Part shown: piece after piece, positions 48,833 through 58,142 of the stretch
How positions within the stretch are numbered: position 1 is the first letter of the stretch
Layout of the letters: every line of letters starts with the position of its first letter
Assembly: GCF_030373225.1 (NCBI RefSeq)
Contig: NZ_JAUCZG010000002.1
Location: forward strand, 124,001-188,000
Reading direction: 5' to 3'
DNA from: Hydrogenophaga sp.
GTDB taxonomy: Bacteria; Pseudomonadota; Gammaproteobacteria; Burkholderiales; Burkholderiaceae_C
Length of the DNA: 64,000 nucleotides
Position numbers and translations under genes: made by a program
Notes under the pieces: generated by a model
Database searches by the model: none
The model's input: only the letters and a program-made list of their open reading frames with translations
Told to the model about the DNA's origin: nothing

Positions 48833-49498
48833 ATGCCGCCAAGCTCCTACGTCATCGTGCTCGACGACCACCCGCTGGTGGGCCGCGGCATGGCGCAGTA
48901 CCTGCAGTCGCTCCACCCCGCGTTGACGGTCTGTGTGGCTGCCAGCTGGGACGAGGTGCAGGACCTCCTGCAATCGGGCGGCTGCCCGCTGTTGCTGGTG
49001 GCCGACGTCTGGCTGGCCGACAGCAGCAGCCTGGGGTCGCTGGCGCAGTGGCGCTTGCACTGCGGGGAAACGCCGTGGCTGGCCATGAGCGGCGACGACG
49101 ACCCCTCGGTGCACCTGCGTGTGCAAGGCGCGGGCGCACAAGGCTTCGTGCACAAGCAGGCCACGCCCGAGGTCTTTGCACGCGCCTTTGCAGCCCTGCT
49201 GGCAGGCCAGCGCTGGTTCGAGCCGGATGCGGCACATCCGGCCCCGGCGCACCGCAGCCGGGAATGGGCTGTGACACCCGCGGAACTGGGCCTGACGCCG
49301 CGCCAGGGCGAGATCCTGGCGCTGGTGTTGCGCGGTCTGCCCAACAAACGCATCGCGCACACGCTCGATGTGTCCGAGAGCACGGTGAAGGAACACCTCA
49401 CCGGCATTCTGGAGCGCCTGGGTGTGAAGACCCGGGTCGAGATACTGACCCACCTGCGCGGGCGTCGGCTGGTTCTGGAGCCGCCGCCATGCGCATGA
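48833..49498 (+). CDS. LuxR-type response regulator
   Basis: REC-like VIVLDDHPLVGRGMAQYL and HTH LTPRQGEILALVLRGLPNKRIAHTLDVSESTVKEHLTGILERL. Confidence 0.9.
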   Translation: MPPSSYVIVLDDHPLVGRGMAQYLQSLHPALTVCVAASWDEVQDLLQSGGCPLLLVADVWLADSSSLGSLAQWRLHCGETPWLAMSGDDDPSVHLRVQGAGAQGFVHKQATPEVFARAFAALLAGQRWFEPDAAHPAPAHRSREWAVTPAELGLTPRQGEILALVLRGLPNKRIAHTLDVSESTVKEHLTGILERLGVKTRVEILTHLRGRRLVLEPPPCA

Positions 49499-51279
49499 CC
49501 GAAACCTTCGGTCCCCTGCTGCCCGTCGACACCCGCGATCTGTCTGCCGCCGGCAGGGTCCAGATGCTGGACCTGACCTTCGCTCGCCACCGCCTGGGCA
49601 TTTCGATCATGCCCCTGGTGGCAGCGCCATTGGTCTGGTTCCTGTCGCGGCTGCAGGACGCGACCTGGCTGGCCGTGTGGGCGGGAGCCTTCTTTCTGTC
49701 GGCACTGGCCATGCGGGTCATCGGACGGCACTTTGCGCGCGACCTGAGGGTGCTGGACGCCGGGTCCTTGCTGCACAAGTGGCAGCCCCGCATTGAAAAC
49801 ATCGCGCTGCTGCACGGCGCTGGCCTGAGCGCTTCCGTGGTGCTCACGGCGGGGCAGGCCCCGTATGAGTTCGCGTTGTTGCTCTTTGCATCGCTGGCCT
49901 GCATCGCGGCGGCCAATGCCACCCACCAGAACGCGACGATGAGTGTTTTCCTGCGCTTCTTCTTCTCCGGCTGGGTCACCTGCACCCTGCTCAGCGTGTG
50001 GGCGTTTCCGTCGCATTGGCCGTATGTGTTGCCACTGTGCCTGCTGTTCAGCGTCGGTGTGTACCGCGATGCCCTGATCTCCCACCGCTTCTTTGTGGAG
50101 CAGGTCCGGCTGGAAGAGCGCAGCCAGCAGCTGATCGAACAGCTCAAGGCCGCCCGGCAGGGCGCGGAGCTTGCGCTGCAGGAAAAGAACCTCTTCCTGT
50201 CCACCGCCAGCCACGACCTGCGCCAGCCGATCCACGCCATGTCCTTGCTGGTGGAAGCGATTGCCCAGCGCAACCAGGAGCCGGGTCTCAAACCGCTGCT
50301 GGCCGATCTGAAGACCGGCATGGATTCGATGAACTTCATGTTCACCTCCCTGCTCGACCTGACCCGGCTGGAGAACGGCACCGTCACGCAGCGTGCCGCC
50401 CCGGTGGCACTCAAGGCCTTGCTGCGCGACACCGCCATTCTGTTCCGGGAGCAGGCGAGCCAGCGGGGTCTGGCGCTGCGCCTGCATCTGCCGCGGGAAG
50501 CGGCTCATGTCTGGGCCGATCCCGGCCTGCTGCGCCAGGCCCTGGTCAACCTGGTGCACAACGCACTGCGCTACACCGAGCGCGGCGGCATCCTGATCGG
50601 GCTGCGGCGTCGCGATTTGCATTGGCAGGTCGAGGTCTGGGACACGGGTGTGGGCATCGCGGAAGAAGACGGACCACAGATCTTCTCCCCCTGGTTCCGC
50701 AACCAGCACGCCTGGCGCCTGGACAGCGCAGGACATGGCCTGGGGCTGGCTGTGGCGGCGCGCTGCGCCCGGCTCATGGACGCCACCCTGGGCTTTCAGT
50801 CGCGCCTGGCCAGAGGATCGCGTTTCTGGCTGCGGCTGCCGGTGCATGTGGCACCGGTCGACCCGCCTGCGCCCGAGGTGCACACCCTGACACCGCTGCC
50901 GCCGCTGCACGGCCGCTGCCTGGTGCTCGATGACGACCCACAGGTGCTGACGGCGTGGAAGGCCTTGCTGGAGGGTTGGGGCGTGAGCGGCCGCTACGCC
51001 ACCACAGCCCGGGAAGCGCTGCAACACCTGGACGCCGGTTTCACGCCCCAGGCGGTGTTTTGCGACCAGCGACTGCGCTCGGGCGAAAGCGGGTTCGAGA
51101 TCCTCAAGATGGTTCTGGGCCGCTGTCCGCTGGCGGCCGGTGCCATGGTGAGCGGTGAGTTCGCGTCGCAGGATCTGCAGGAGGCCGAGCGCGAGGGATA
51201 TCTGGTCTTGCGAAAACCCTTGGACCCGATCGTGCTGCATGCGCTGTTGTCGACCTGGCATGACGCCAGCCAGCCCTGA
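49489..51279 (+). CDS. Hybrid sensor histidine kinase with C-terminal receiver domain
   Basis: TASHDLRQPIHAMSLLVEAI H-box; ALVNLVHNALRYTERGGILIG N-box; VWDTGVGI; receiver VFCDQRLRSGESGFEIL. Confidence 0.9.
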   Translation: MRMTETFGPLLPVDTRDLSAAGRVQMLDLTFARHRLGISIMPLVAAPLVWFLSRLQDATWLAVWAGAFFLSALAMRVIGRHFARDLRVLDAGSLLHKWQPRIENIALLHGAGLSASVVLTAGQAPYEFALLLFASLACIAAANATHQNATMSVFLRFFFSGWVTCTLLSVWAFPSHWPYVLPLCLLFSVGVYRDALISHRFFVEQVRLEERSQQLIEQLKAARQGAELALQEKNLFLSTASHDLRQPIHAMSLLVEAIAQRNQEPGLKPLLADLKTGMDSMNFMFTSLLDLTRLENGTVTQRAAPVALKALLRDTAILFREQASQRGLALRLHLPREAAHVWADPGLLRQALVNLVHNALRYTERGGILIGLRRRDLHWQVEVWDTGVGIAEEDGPQIFSPWFRNQHAWRLDSAGHGLGLAVAARCARLMDATLGFQSRLARGSRFWLRLPVHVAPVDPPAPEVHTLTPLPPLHGRCLVLDDDPQVLTAWKALLEGWGVSGRYATTAREALQHLDAGFTPQAVFCDQRLRSGESGFEILKMVLGRCPLAAGAMVSGEFASQDLQEAEREGYLVLRKPLDPIVLHALLSTWHDASQP

Positions 51280-51354
51280 GAGGCCATCCCGGCTCGCAGC
51301 GCGGGTCAGGGTCTGCCACGGGGCCCCGCGGAAGGTGGAGCCGTCGGGGCCCCT

Positions 51355-52227
51355 TCAGCCCAAGCCCTTGGCCAGGGCCTCGAACACCACCCGGATGCGC
51401 CGGGAGGTGCGCAGTTCGCGGTGGCTGACCAGCCAGATCGGAAAGCGCACGGGGGGCACCTCGTCGAGCACGCGCACGATGCCTTCTGTGTCGCTTGCGA
51501 TCTCGTCCATCATGGCGCCAATGCCCATGCCCTGGCGCACCAATGACCAGTGCGCGACCGAATGCTCTGCATAGCAGCTGAAGTTCGCCTCGGTGAGCGG
51601 CAGGCCGTGCTGGCGCAGATAGCCAAGATACTGACCGGTGCGGTCCGAGCCCACAAAAGCCAGGTGGGCGGCCTCTTCGGCGCTGCGCGGATGGCCGTGG
51701 ATGCGCACCCAGTCCTCAGACGCGTAAAAGCTGGCCGAGGCCTCGCGGATGAGCCGGGCGATCAGGTCGGGCTGCTCCGGCTTGACGTGACGAATGGCGA
51801 TGTCGGCCTCCCGGCGCAGCAGATCGCTCAGCGCATTGGAGGAGATCACCTCGATGGCGATGCCCGGCTCCTGCTCGCGCAGCCGGCGCACCAGGGGAGG
51901 CAACACGTGGGCCGCCACCGCGTCGGTGGCCGAGACGGAAACCACACCACCCACGGCCTGCGAGCGGCCGGTGGCCGCCAGGCCCAGCGCCTCGGCGGCG
52001 GTTCCCATCGTGCGCGCGTGTTCCAGGAGTTCCAGCCCGGTGGGCGTGAGCGCCATGGCCTTGCCCACACGCTCGAACAAGGTCACGCCCATGCGCTGCT
52101 CGATGGCCGCCACCTGGCGGCTCAGCGTGGGTTGGGTGAGTCCGAGCTTGCGGGCGGCGGCCGACAACGAACCCGTCTCGGCCGTTTCAAGAAAGGCCTT
52201 CAGCTGGTTCCAGTCGAGTTGATTCAT
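51355..52227 (-). CDS. LysR-family transcriptional regulator
   Basis: LDWNQLKAFLETAETGSLSAAARKLGLTQPTLSRQVAAIEQRMGVTLFERVG. Confidence 0.93.
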   Translation of the reverse strand: MNQLDWNQLKAFLETAETGSLSAAARKLGLTQPTLSRQVAAIEQRMGVTLFERVGKAMALTPTGLELLEHARTMGTAAEALGLAATGRSQAVGGVVSVSATDAVAAHVLPPLVRRLREQEPGIAIEVISSNALSDLLRREADIAIRHVKPEQPDLIARLIREASASFYASEDWVRIHGHPRSAEEAAHLAFVGSDRTGQYLGYLRQHGLPLTEANFSCYAEHSVAHWSLVRQGMGIGAMMDEIASDTEGIVRVLDEVPPVRFPIWLVSHRELRTSRRIRVVFEALAKGLG

Positions 52228-52331
52228 ACGTCAATGCATATCTTCACTGCAATTAACCGCGATTCCCTGCGGTGCGGCGCATGGATAGTATCCCGCTGCC
52301 ACCCATTCCCATCATCCATTCGTTCGCAAAC

Positions 52332-53030
52332 ATGGCCTTCCACAGCAACGCTCCCACCGTGACCTCAGGACCCTTTTCTCAAACCCGCGCCATGGCGCGC
52401 ACCAAGGCGCTTTTCTGGGACCGCGTGGCGCACAAATACGCGGCCGACCCGATTGCCGACCTGGCCGGCTATGACGCCACGCTGCGGCGCGTGCGCGGCT
52501 TGTTGACCGACGATCAGGACGTGCTGGAGATCGGCTGCGGCACGGGCACGACAGCGTTGCAGCTGGCGCCCTCCACCCGCAGCCTGCTGGCCACCGACCT
52601 CTCGGCCAACATGATTGCCATCGCGCGGGAGAAGCTGGCGTCGCAGCCTGTGGCGCAGCTGAGCTTTGCTGTGGCCGATGCGGACATGCCGTCGTTCGGA
52701 CAGGGGGCCTACCACGCGGTGCTGGCCTTCAACCTGCTGCACCTGGTGAACGATCTTGATCAGGCCGTGTCGGTTGCGGTACAGGCGTTGAAGCCGGGTG
52801 GCCTGTTGATTTCCAAGACGCCCTGCCTGGCGGAGATGAATCCCCTCATTCCCCGCGTGGCGCTGCCCTTGATGCGCGCCATCGGGAAAGCGCCTCACGT
52901 CCTCTGTTTCAAGGCAGGCGAATTGCAGTCGGCCATCACCCGGCACGGCATGGAGATCGTCTCGGTGGAGCGGCACGGCACGCGCGGCAAGGACATCCGG
53001 TGCTTCATCGTGGCGCGCAAGACGGCCTGA
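52332..53030 (+). CDS. Class I SAM-dependent methyltransferase
   Basis: VLEIGCGTGTTALQLAPSTRSLLATDLSANMI motif I; LKPGGLLISKTPCL. Confidence 0.9.
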   Translation: MAFHSNAPTVTSGPFSQTRAMARTKALFWDRVAHKYAADPIADLAGYDATLRRVRGLLTDDQDVLEIGCGTGTTALQLAPSTRSLLATDLSANMIAIAREKLASQPVAQLSFAVADADMPSFGQGAYHAVLAFNLLHLVNDLDQAVSVAVQALKPGGLLISKTPCLAEMNPLIPRVALPLMRAIGKAPHVLCFKAGELQSAITRHGMEIVSVERHGTRGKDIRCFIVARKTA

Positions 53031-53139
53031 GTTTGCCGACCCTGAGCCCGAGGCCGGTCGAGCCTGTCACGGCATTCATGGCTGCCGGCAGAATTCAGGA
53101 TCTGGCCCCGAAACCCTTGTCACCTTGTCTGGAGGATCC

Positions 53140-53502
53140 ATGTCTGGAGGCAACTGGAAAGAAATGTATGCCGCCGCCGAAGGTGGCGATCTGGCACTGG
53201 TCGAATACCACGTGAAGCGCGGTGTGGACGTCAACTACGCCCATCCCGAGTTTTTGTCCACGCCGCTCGTGGCGACCATTCTGGCGAGACAGGAAGAGGT
53301 TGCCCGTTTTCTGCTCGAGTCCGGGGCCGACCCCAGGCTTCACTCGGAGTTTGATGCCATGACCCCTGTCGAGGCAGCGCGACACGTCGGCCTGGCCGGG
53401 CTGGAGGCCTGGCTGGTGCAGCTGGGGGCCACACCTGCGCCTCCCATGCAACAACAGCGCAGGGGTTGGCTGGGCAGGCTCATCGGACGGGGGCGCCGTT
53501 GA
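53140..53502 (+). CDS. Ankyrin-repeat protein
   Basis: YAAAEGGDLALVEYHVKRGVDVNYAHPEFLSTPLVATILARQEEVARFLLESGADPRLH. Confidence 0.8.
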   Translation: MSGGNWKEMYAAAEGGDLALVEYHVKRGVDVNYAHPEFLSTPLVATILARQEEVARFLLESGADPRLHSEFDAMTPVEAARHVGLAGLEAWLVQLGATPAPPMQQQRRGWLGRLIGRGRR

Positions 53503-53537
53503 CGGTCCGCGCGAGCGCCCTCTTCGGATCGCAAGCC

Positions 53538-53825
53538 ATGCTGTCCATCCAGCTTCTGGCCCTCTGTGTGCTGGCCTGCGTGGGCACATCCACCAGGGCC
53601 GAAGACGCCGCAGAACGAAAGTTCGTTCGAAAGGGCATGGGAGAGGGTGAGGTGCTTTTCAGGATCGGCAAGCCCGACCACGAAGCGTTCAGGCGCGTGG
53701 TCCGGGGAGAACCCGAAGAGAAGACCTGGACCTACTTTCCACACGCCAGAGACCGTCAGACCCTGACCGTCCTCACCTTTCACTCGGGTGTGGTGACGCA
53801 GATCGATCGAAAAGTGGCGAGGTGA
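53538..53825 (+). CDS. Small exported hypothetical protein
   Basis: Signal-peptide-like start (IQLLALCVLACVGTSTRA), then FVRKGMGEGEVLFRIGKPD, resembling SmpA/OmlA-type lipoprotein folds. Confidence 0.55.
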   Translation: MLSIQLLALCVLACVGTSTRAEDAAERKFVRKGMGEGEVLFRIGKPDHEAFRRVVRGEPEEKTWTYFPHARDRQTLTVLTFHSGVVTQIDRKVAR

Positions 53826-53867
53826 TCTGCCCCCCCGGCAGGCTCCGGCCCCGGGCGGGTGAGCGGT

Positions 53868-54932
53868 TCAGGGTGTGGCGGCAGCCACCCGCCCCCGTAT
53901 CTCGACTTCCACGCGGCGGTTGTCCTGCAGGCAGGCGATGAGCTGCGAACGCGGCTGCTTGTCCTCGCAGCGTTTGACGGGCTGTTCCGAACCCTTGCCT
54001 TCCACCACGAACAGCGCCGGGGGCAAGCCGCGGGCGACGAGGTGGTCGCGCACGGCGGTGGCGCGTTGCAGCGACAGCGGCTGGTTGTGCTGCGCGCTGC
54101 CCAGGCGGTCGGTGTGGCCGACCAGCACGATGCGCTCGATGCCCCGAAGGCCTTTGGCGCGCTCGGCCAGCAGATCCAGCCGGGCGCGGCCGGCGGCGCG
54201 GATGTCGCTGACGCTGGCGCGGTCGAAGTCGAACAGGGCATCGGTGGTGAGCACCAGGCGCTCGATCACCACCTCCCGAACCACCGGTGCCACCGCAGCG
54301 GCGGCCGGTGCCGGCGCCGCACAGGCGGCCGCACCGCGGTCCATCGCGTCGGCCTGCTGTTCGGCGATGCCGATGTAGGGGTTGGCATGGCGCCAGCCGC
54401 CTTCGGCGTACTCGTGGCCGGACCAGACCAGCTGAACCTCCAGGCAGGCGGCCTGCGCGACCACGCAGGCGGCAGCGGGGGTGGACTTCACCCGGGCCGC
54501 GCGGGTCCACAGGTCTTCGCGCAGGCGAACGCTGTTGCCGACGGCGGGCGTCCGGTCGGCCGGCGGCTTGCCTTGTTCCAGCGCGTCCACCAGGGCCTTC
54601 GATTCGGCAAGCGCCTCCTCGATCACACGGCTGCGGTCGTTCTCGTGGTAGTTCTGCTGCGCCATGTCGAGCCAGCACTGCGCCTTGGCCCAGTGCGGGT
54701 TGCCGGTGGGCACGCGGCCGTTCTGGTTGAGCCCGGCCAGGCGCTGGCGCAGGGCGCTGATGGCACGGTGATCGGCGCGGATGGCTTCGTCGGTGAGACG
54801 CTCGGGCGCCGCGTGGGGCGGCAGCGCGCCGGGGGCACGGTCGGTGACACGCGGGTCGGTGACGGCGCAGCCGGCCAGGCCGATGCCCAGGCCCAGGCCC
54901 AGCGCGATGAGGGGCAGTGAAGGTGTTTTCAT
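53868..54932 (-). CDS. OmpA-family lipoprotein
   Basis: Lipobox GIGLAGCAV; OmpA C-terminal DALFDFDRASV...IVLVGHTDRLGSAQHNQPLSLQRATAVRDHLVARG...NRRVEVEIRG. Confidence 0.88.
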   Translation of the reverse strand: MKTPSLPLIALGLGLGIGLAGCAVTDPRVTDRAPGALPPHAAPERLTDEAIRADHRAISALRQRLAGLNQNGRVPTGNPHWAKAQCWLDMAQQNYHENDRSRVIEEALAESKALVDALEQGKPPADRTPAVGNSVRLREDLWTRAARVKSTPAAACVVAQAACLEVQLVWSGHEYAEGGWRHANPYIGIAEQQADAMDRGAAACAAPAPAAAAVAPVVREVVIERLVLTTDALFDFDRASVSDIRAAGRARLDLLAERAKGLRGIERIVLVGHTDRLGSAQHNQPLSLQRATAVRDHLVARGLPPALFVVEGKGSEQPVKRCEDKQPRSQLIACLQDNRRVEVEIRGRVAAATP

Positions 54933-54955
54933 GGCGTGCAGGGTTCTGTGTCGCT

Positions 54956-55110
54956 TCAACGGGGCAGCGAACGGTTGGTGACCGCGTCGTCGTCGCGGAA
55001 CAGGGTTTCGTCGAACTTGAAGCGCAGGCGGAGGTAGACGCCTTTGCGGGTGTAGGCCGAGCCCTGGAGCTCGTCGTCGGAGAAGCCGCGCAGGTTGTAG
55101 CCCACCGAGC
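54956..55110 (-). pseudogene. C-terminal stub of a large outer-membrane/surface protein
   Basis: Minus-strand reading ...PEARSVGYNLRGFSDDELQGSAYTRKGVYLRLRFKFDETLFRDDDAVTNRSLPR* has beta-barrel-like alternation and its own stop, but no upstream gene body. Confidence 0.6.
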
Positions 55111-55185
55111 GGGCCTCAGGGCGGTGCGGAAGGGCCCAAGCCGGGCAGCTTGATACAGTTCAGGCCCGCCCACGCAGGAGGCTCC

Positions 55186-57291
55186 ATGGCCCGACTCTTT
55201 TCCAACCGTGATCGCCCCTTTGACCTCGGTGTCTTGCCAACCGAACTTCTGCTGCGTGGCACCGTGGAGCCGGTCGCTGGTGCGCGCCAGCCGGAAGATG
55301 CAAGCCCGCCGGGTGCCGACGCGATGCTGGGTGCGCTGCCCGAATACAGGGCGCTGTTCGACAGCCACCTGGATGGCGCGACCGCGCCCGCGCAAGCGCC
55401 GGTGCCCGCTGACCTCGTCACCCGCGCACGCAACCTCAAGGCCTCGGCCTACTTTCTGGAAGCCACGCTGGCCGGTGTCTGCGAGCTTGAACCACAGGAC
55501 TGGCTGCAGGCGGAACACCCCGCGCACACCCACGCCTTCGTGCTGCTGGTCGAATTCAGCCGCGAACCCAAGCCTGGCGAGCCGGGCGCGCCTTGGATCT
55601 GCGGCACCAACGCCGAGCGCACCGACCTGCGGTGTGCCGAAGTGGCGGTGGTCATGGCGGGCTACATCCGCGCGCTGGGCTGGTCGGCGCGCGGGCACGT
55701 GGCCGGCCAGACGCAGGTGCATCTGGCCACCCTGGCCCAGCGCGCCGGCGTGGCGAAAGCCGTCGATGGCGTGCTGGCGATGCCCTTTTCCACACGCGGC
55801 TTTCGCATCGGCGTGGTCACCACCGACTATCCGCTGGCCACCGATCTGCCGATCGCACCCGAAGCCTCGCTGGCCTGGCCGGACGCCGAAACCTACATGG
55901 GTGCCATGGGCACCCGGCCCGGCTTCGAAGACGATGAGCTGGCGCGGCGCCCGGTGCACATGGGCCGCTACGCGATGGAGCGCATCCGCCGTGTTGACGA
56001 GCCCACCACGCTGGTGCTGCGCGACGAAATCCGCCGCGTGCCCAAGCGCGCCGACCTGTTCACACGCGCGCTGGCCGGCGACCTGGGCGACAAAGCCAGG
56101 ACCGAGCGCAGCCGCTTTGCCGTCAAGCATCCGCTGGCCTTTGCCATGACGCCCCTGATCCGCGGCCTGGTGCCTCTGCAGGGAACGCGCGAACCGCTGC
56201 AGCCCACCGGCCTGGGCGGTGATCTGTCGGACCCGCAGCGCAACGCCGACGCCATCAAGGCGCTGGCCCACGTGATGGGCGCCGACCTGGTGGGCATCTG
56301 CGAGGCCGAGCCCTGGATGTACTACTCCCACGACGAGGTCGAGGGCCGGCCGATCGAGCCCTACCACCGCTATGCGGTGGTGATGCTCATCGACCAGGGA
56401 TTCGAGACCATGGAGGGCGCCTCGGGCGATGACTGGATCTCGGGTGCGCAGTCGATGCGGGCCTACCTGCGTGGGGCCACGATGGCCGGCGTGATGGCGG
56501 CCCACGTGCGGCGCATGGGGTACTCGGCGCGCGCACACTCCAACGCCCATTCCGAACTGCTGCACCTGCCAGCCGTGCTGATGGCCGGCCTGGGCGAGCT
56601 CTCGCGCATTGGCGAGCTGATCCTCAATCCTTTCATTGGCCCACGTTCGAAGTCGGTGCTGTTCACGACCGACCTTCCGCTGGCGGTGGACAAGCCGATC
56701 GACTTCGGTCTTCAGGCCATGTGCCATCTGTGCATGAAGTGCGCGCGCGAGTGCCCCTGCAACGCCATCCCATTCGGGCCGAAGGTGATGTTCAACGGCT
56801 ACGAGATCTGGAAGCCCGACGTCGAAAAATGCGGCAAGTACCGGCTCACCAACATGAAGGGATCGGCCTGCGGCCGCTGCATGAAGACCTGCCCCTACAA
56901 CCGGGAGGATCTGGTCGAGTCCGAGCGTCTGCTGTGGCTGTCCATCGACGTGCCGGCCTCGCGCCGCCAGCTCATTGCCCACGACGACAGCAGCGGCGGT
57001 GGCCAGCGCAACGCGGTCAAGCGCTGGTGGTTCGATCTGGAGATCGTGGACGGTGCGGCGGTCACCCCTGCGGGCGGCGTGAACGAGCGCGACCTGGACC
57101 CGTCGCGCACCGACAAGCTGGCAGCGGTGCAGAAGCTCGCGTTCTATCCGCCCGCGCTGCAGCCCGCCGGTGGCACGACCTTGCAGACGGTGTCGCCCAT
57201 CGACCGCCAGGCCGGCTTGCAGGCCTATGCGGCGGCCGAGTCACCCGTGGCGGCGCGCCGACGTCGCAGCAACCGCACGCCAGACGCCTGA
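55186..57291 (+). CDS. Reductive-dehalogenase/QueG-like iron-sulfur protein with internal duplication
   Basis: CHLCMKCARECP (CX2CX2CX3CP) and CGKYRLTNMKGSACGRCMKTCP cluster motifs; two related cofactor-domain-like halves. Confidence 0.8.
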   Translation: MARLFSNRDRPFDLGVLPTELLLRGTVEPVAGARQPEDASPPGADAMLGALPEYRALFDSHLDGATAPAQAPVPADLVTRARNLKASAYFLEATLAGVCELEPQDWLQAEHPAHTHAFVLLVEFSREPKPGEPGAPWICGTNAERTDLRCAEVAVVMAGYIRALGWSARGHVAGQTQVHLATLAQRAGVAKAVDGVLAMPFSTRGFRIGVVTTDYPLATDLPIAPEASLAWPDAETYMGAMGTRPGFEDDELARRPVHMGRYAMERIRRVDEPTTLVLRDEIRRVPKRADLFTRALAGDLGDKARTERSRFAVKHPLAFAMTPLIRGLVPLQGTREPLQPTGLGGDLSDPQRNADAIKALAHVMGADLVGICEAEPWMYYSHDEVEGRPIEPYHRYAVVMLIDQGFETMEGASGDDWISGAQSMRAYLRGATMAGVMAAHVRRMGYSARAHSNAHSELLHLPAVLMAGLGELSRIGELILNPFIGPRSKSVLFTTDLPLAVDKPIDFGLQAMCHLCMKCARECPCNAIPFGPKVMFNGYEIWKPDVEKCGKYRLTNMKGSACGRCMKTCPYNREDLVESERLLWLSIDVPASRRQLIAHDDSSGGGQRNAVKRWWFDLEIVDGAAVTPAGGVNERDLDPSRTDKLAAVQKLAFYPPALQPAGGTTLQTVSPIDRQAGLQAYAAAESPVAARRRRSNRTPDA

Positions 57292-57479
57292 AGTCCCGCG
57301 TTGCGATCCATCGGGTGGCAAGCCGGCTGCTCCGCGCGATGTTTTTTGGGGTAGCCGATGGGGAACTCGCCCGACGCCAAAAACCCCTTGTGATTTGAAG
57401 CCTCACAGCAACCTGCAACACGACACTGTGTCGCTGTGTGTGGTGCAGATTGAACCTTGTGTCTACTTGGCGAGGTGGC

Positions 57480-57900
57480 TAGATCTTGTGGCTTGGACTA
57501 CCGCACAACATCCATCCTGAAGGGCGGCTGTGCAGCGGTTGCAGACGATGGGGATGCAATGACGCGCGCGTGGTCGTTGCCATACTGCAGTCATTCAGTC
57601 CCTGGCAGTGAGTGGGCTTGAGGGTCAGCTTTCTGTGGTGCTGCAGACTTCGCAGGACTAGGTGTGGCGCACACACGGCGTTTGGATGCGCCGCCCCCCA
57701 GATGTTCTTCCTCCAGCAAGCGCCCGCCGCTAGCATTTCAGACACGCACGACCATCTCGCGACGCTCCAGGGTCATAGCTTTCGGTCAACGACAGCCTTG
57801 AGCGCGTGGTACATAAGTGTCAGTCAGCGCACATGCGCCTGAGCTTTGCGTTCTCGTACTGCAACAATCGTAGCTGGGACAGTTGCGAGACCGCCCACGA
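57480..57900 (-). mobile_element. Decayed IS3-family insertion sequence (orfA C-terminus and orfB start)
   Basis: Minus-strand SWAVSQLSQLRLLQYENAKLRRMCAD then, after a 1-nt shift, LTLMYHALKAVVDRKL*, followed by MTLERREMVVRV*; typical IS3 OrfA leucine-zipper/C-terminus and OrfB start, with stops and frameshifts. Confidence 0.7.
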
Positions 57901-58142
57901 TGCGTGTTGAACAGGTCGAACTTAAAGCCATGCACTCCAAGCAGGTATCCGCATCGGCCCTTGTGCTCGCCAAAGACGGCGCGGATTCACCTGCGGCTGT
58001 GGTGGCTCGATGAACTCGGCCAGCATCTGAATCGAAATCACTTGCTCCACCGTGCGGCGCAGCACGCCGCTCTGAATCGCCCGGAGGGTGGCCACTTGGA
58101 ATGGGACTATCGCCGAAGCGAAGGTGGAAAATTGAGCAGCTA

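Noticed and set aside
48833-51279. Second two-component pair (LuxR regulator plus hybrid kinase) as unusual
   Set aside because: Architecture and motifs look ordinary; no missing catalytic residues noticed.
55150-55163. TTGATACAGTTCAG as a seventh FNR-like site upstream of the Fe-S protein
   Set aside because: One mismatch in the TCAA half and only about 23 bp from the start codon, which does not fit a class II promoter for the annotated start.
53773-56982. 1069-aa minus-strand ORF spanning the OmpA-like gene and the Fe-S gene
   Set aside because: Runs antisense through the well-supported 55186-57291 gene and in the wrong frame through the OmpA gene; no domain signal.
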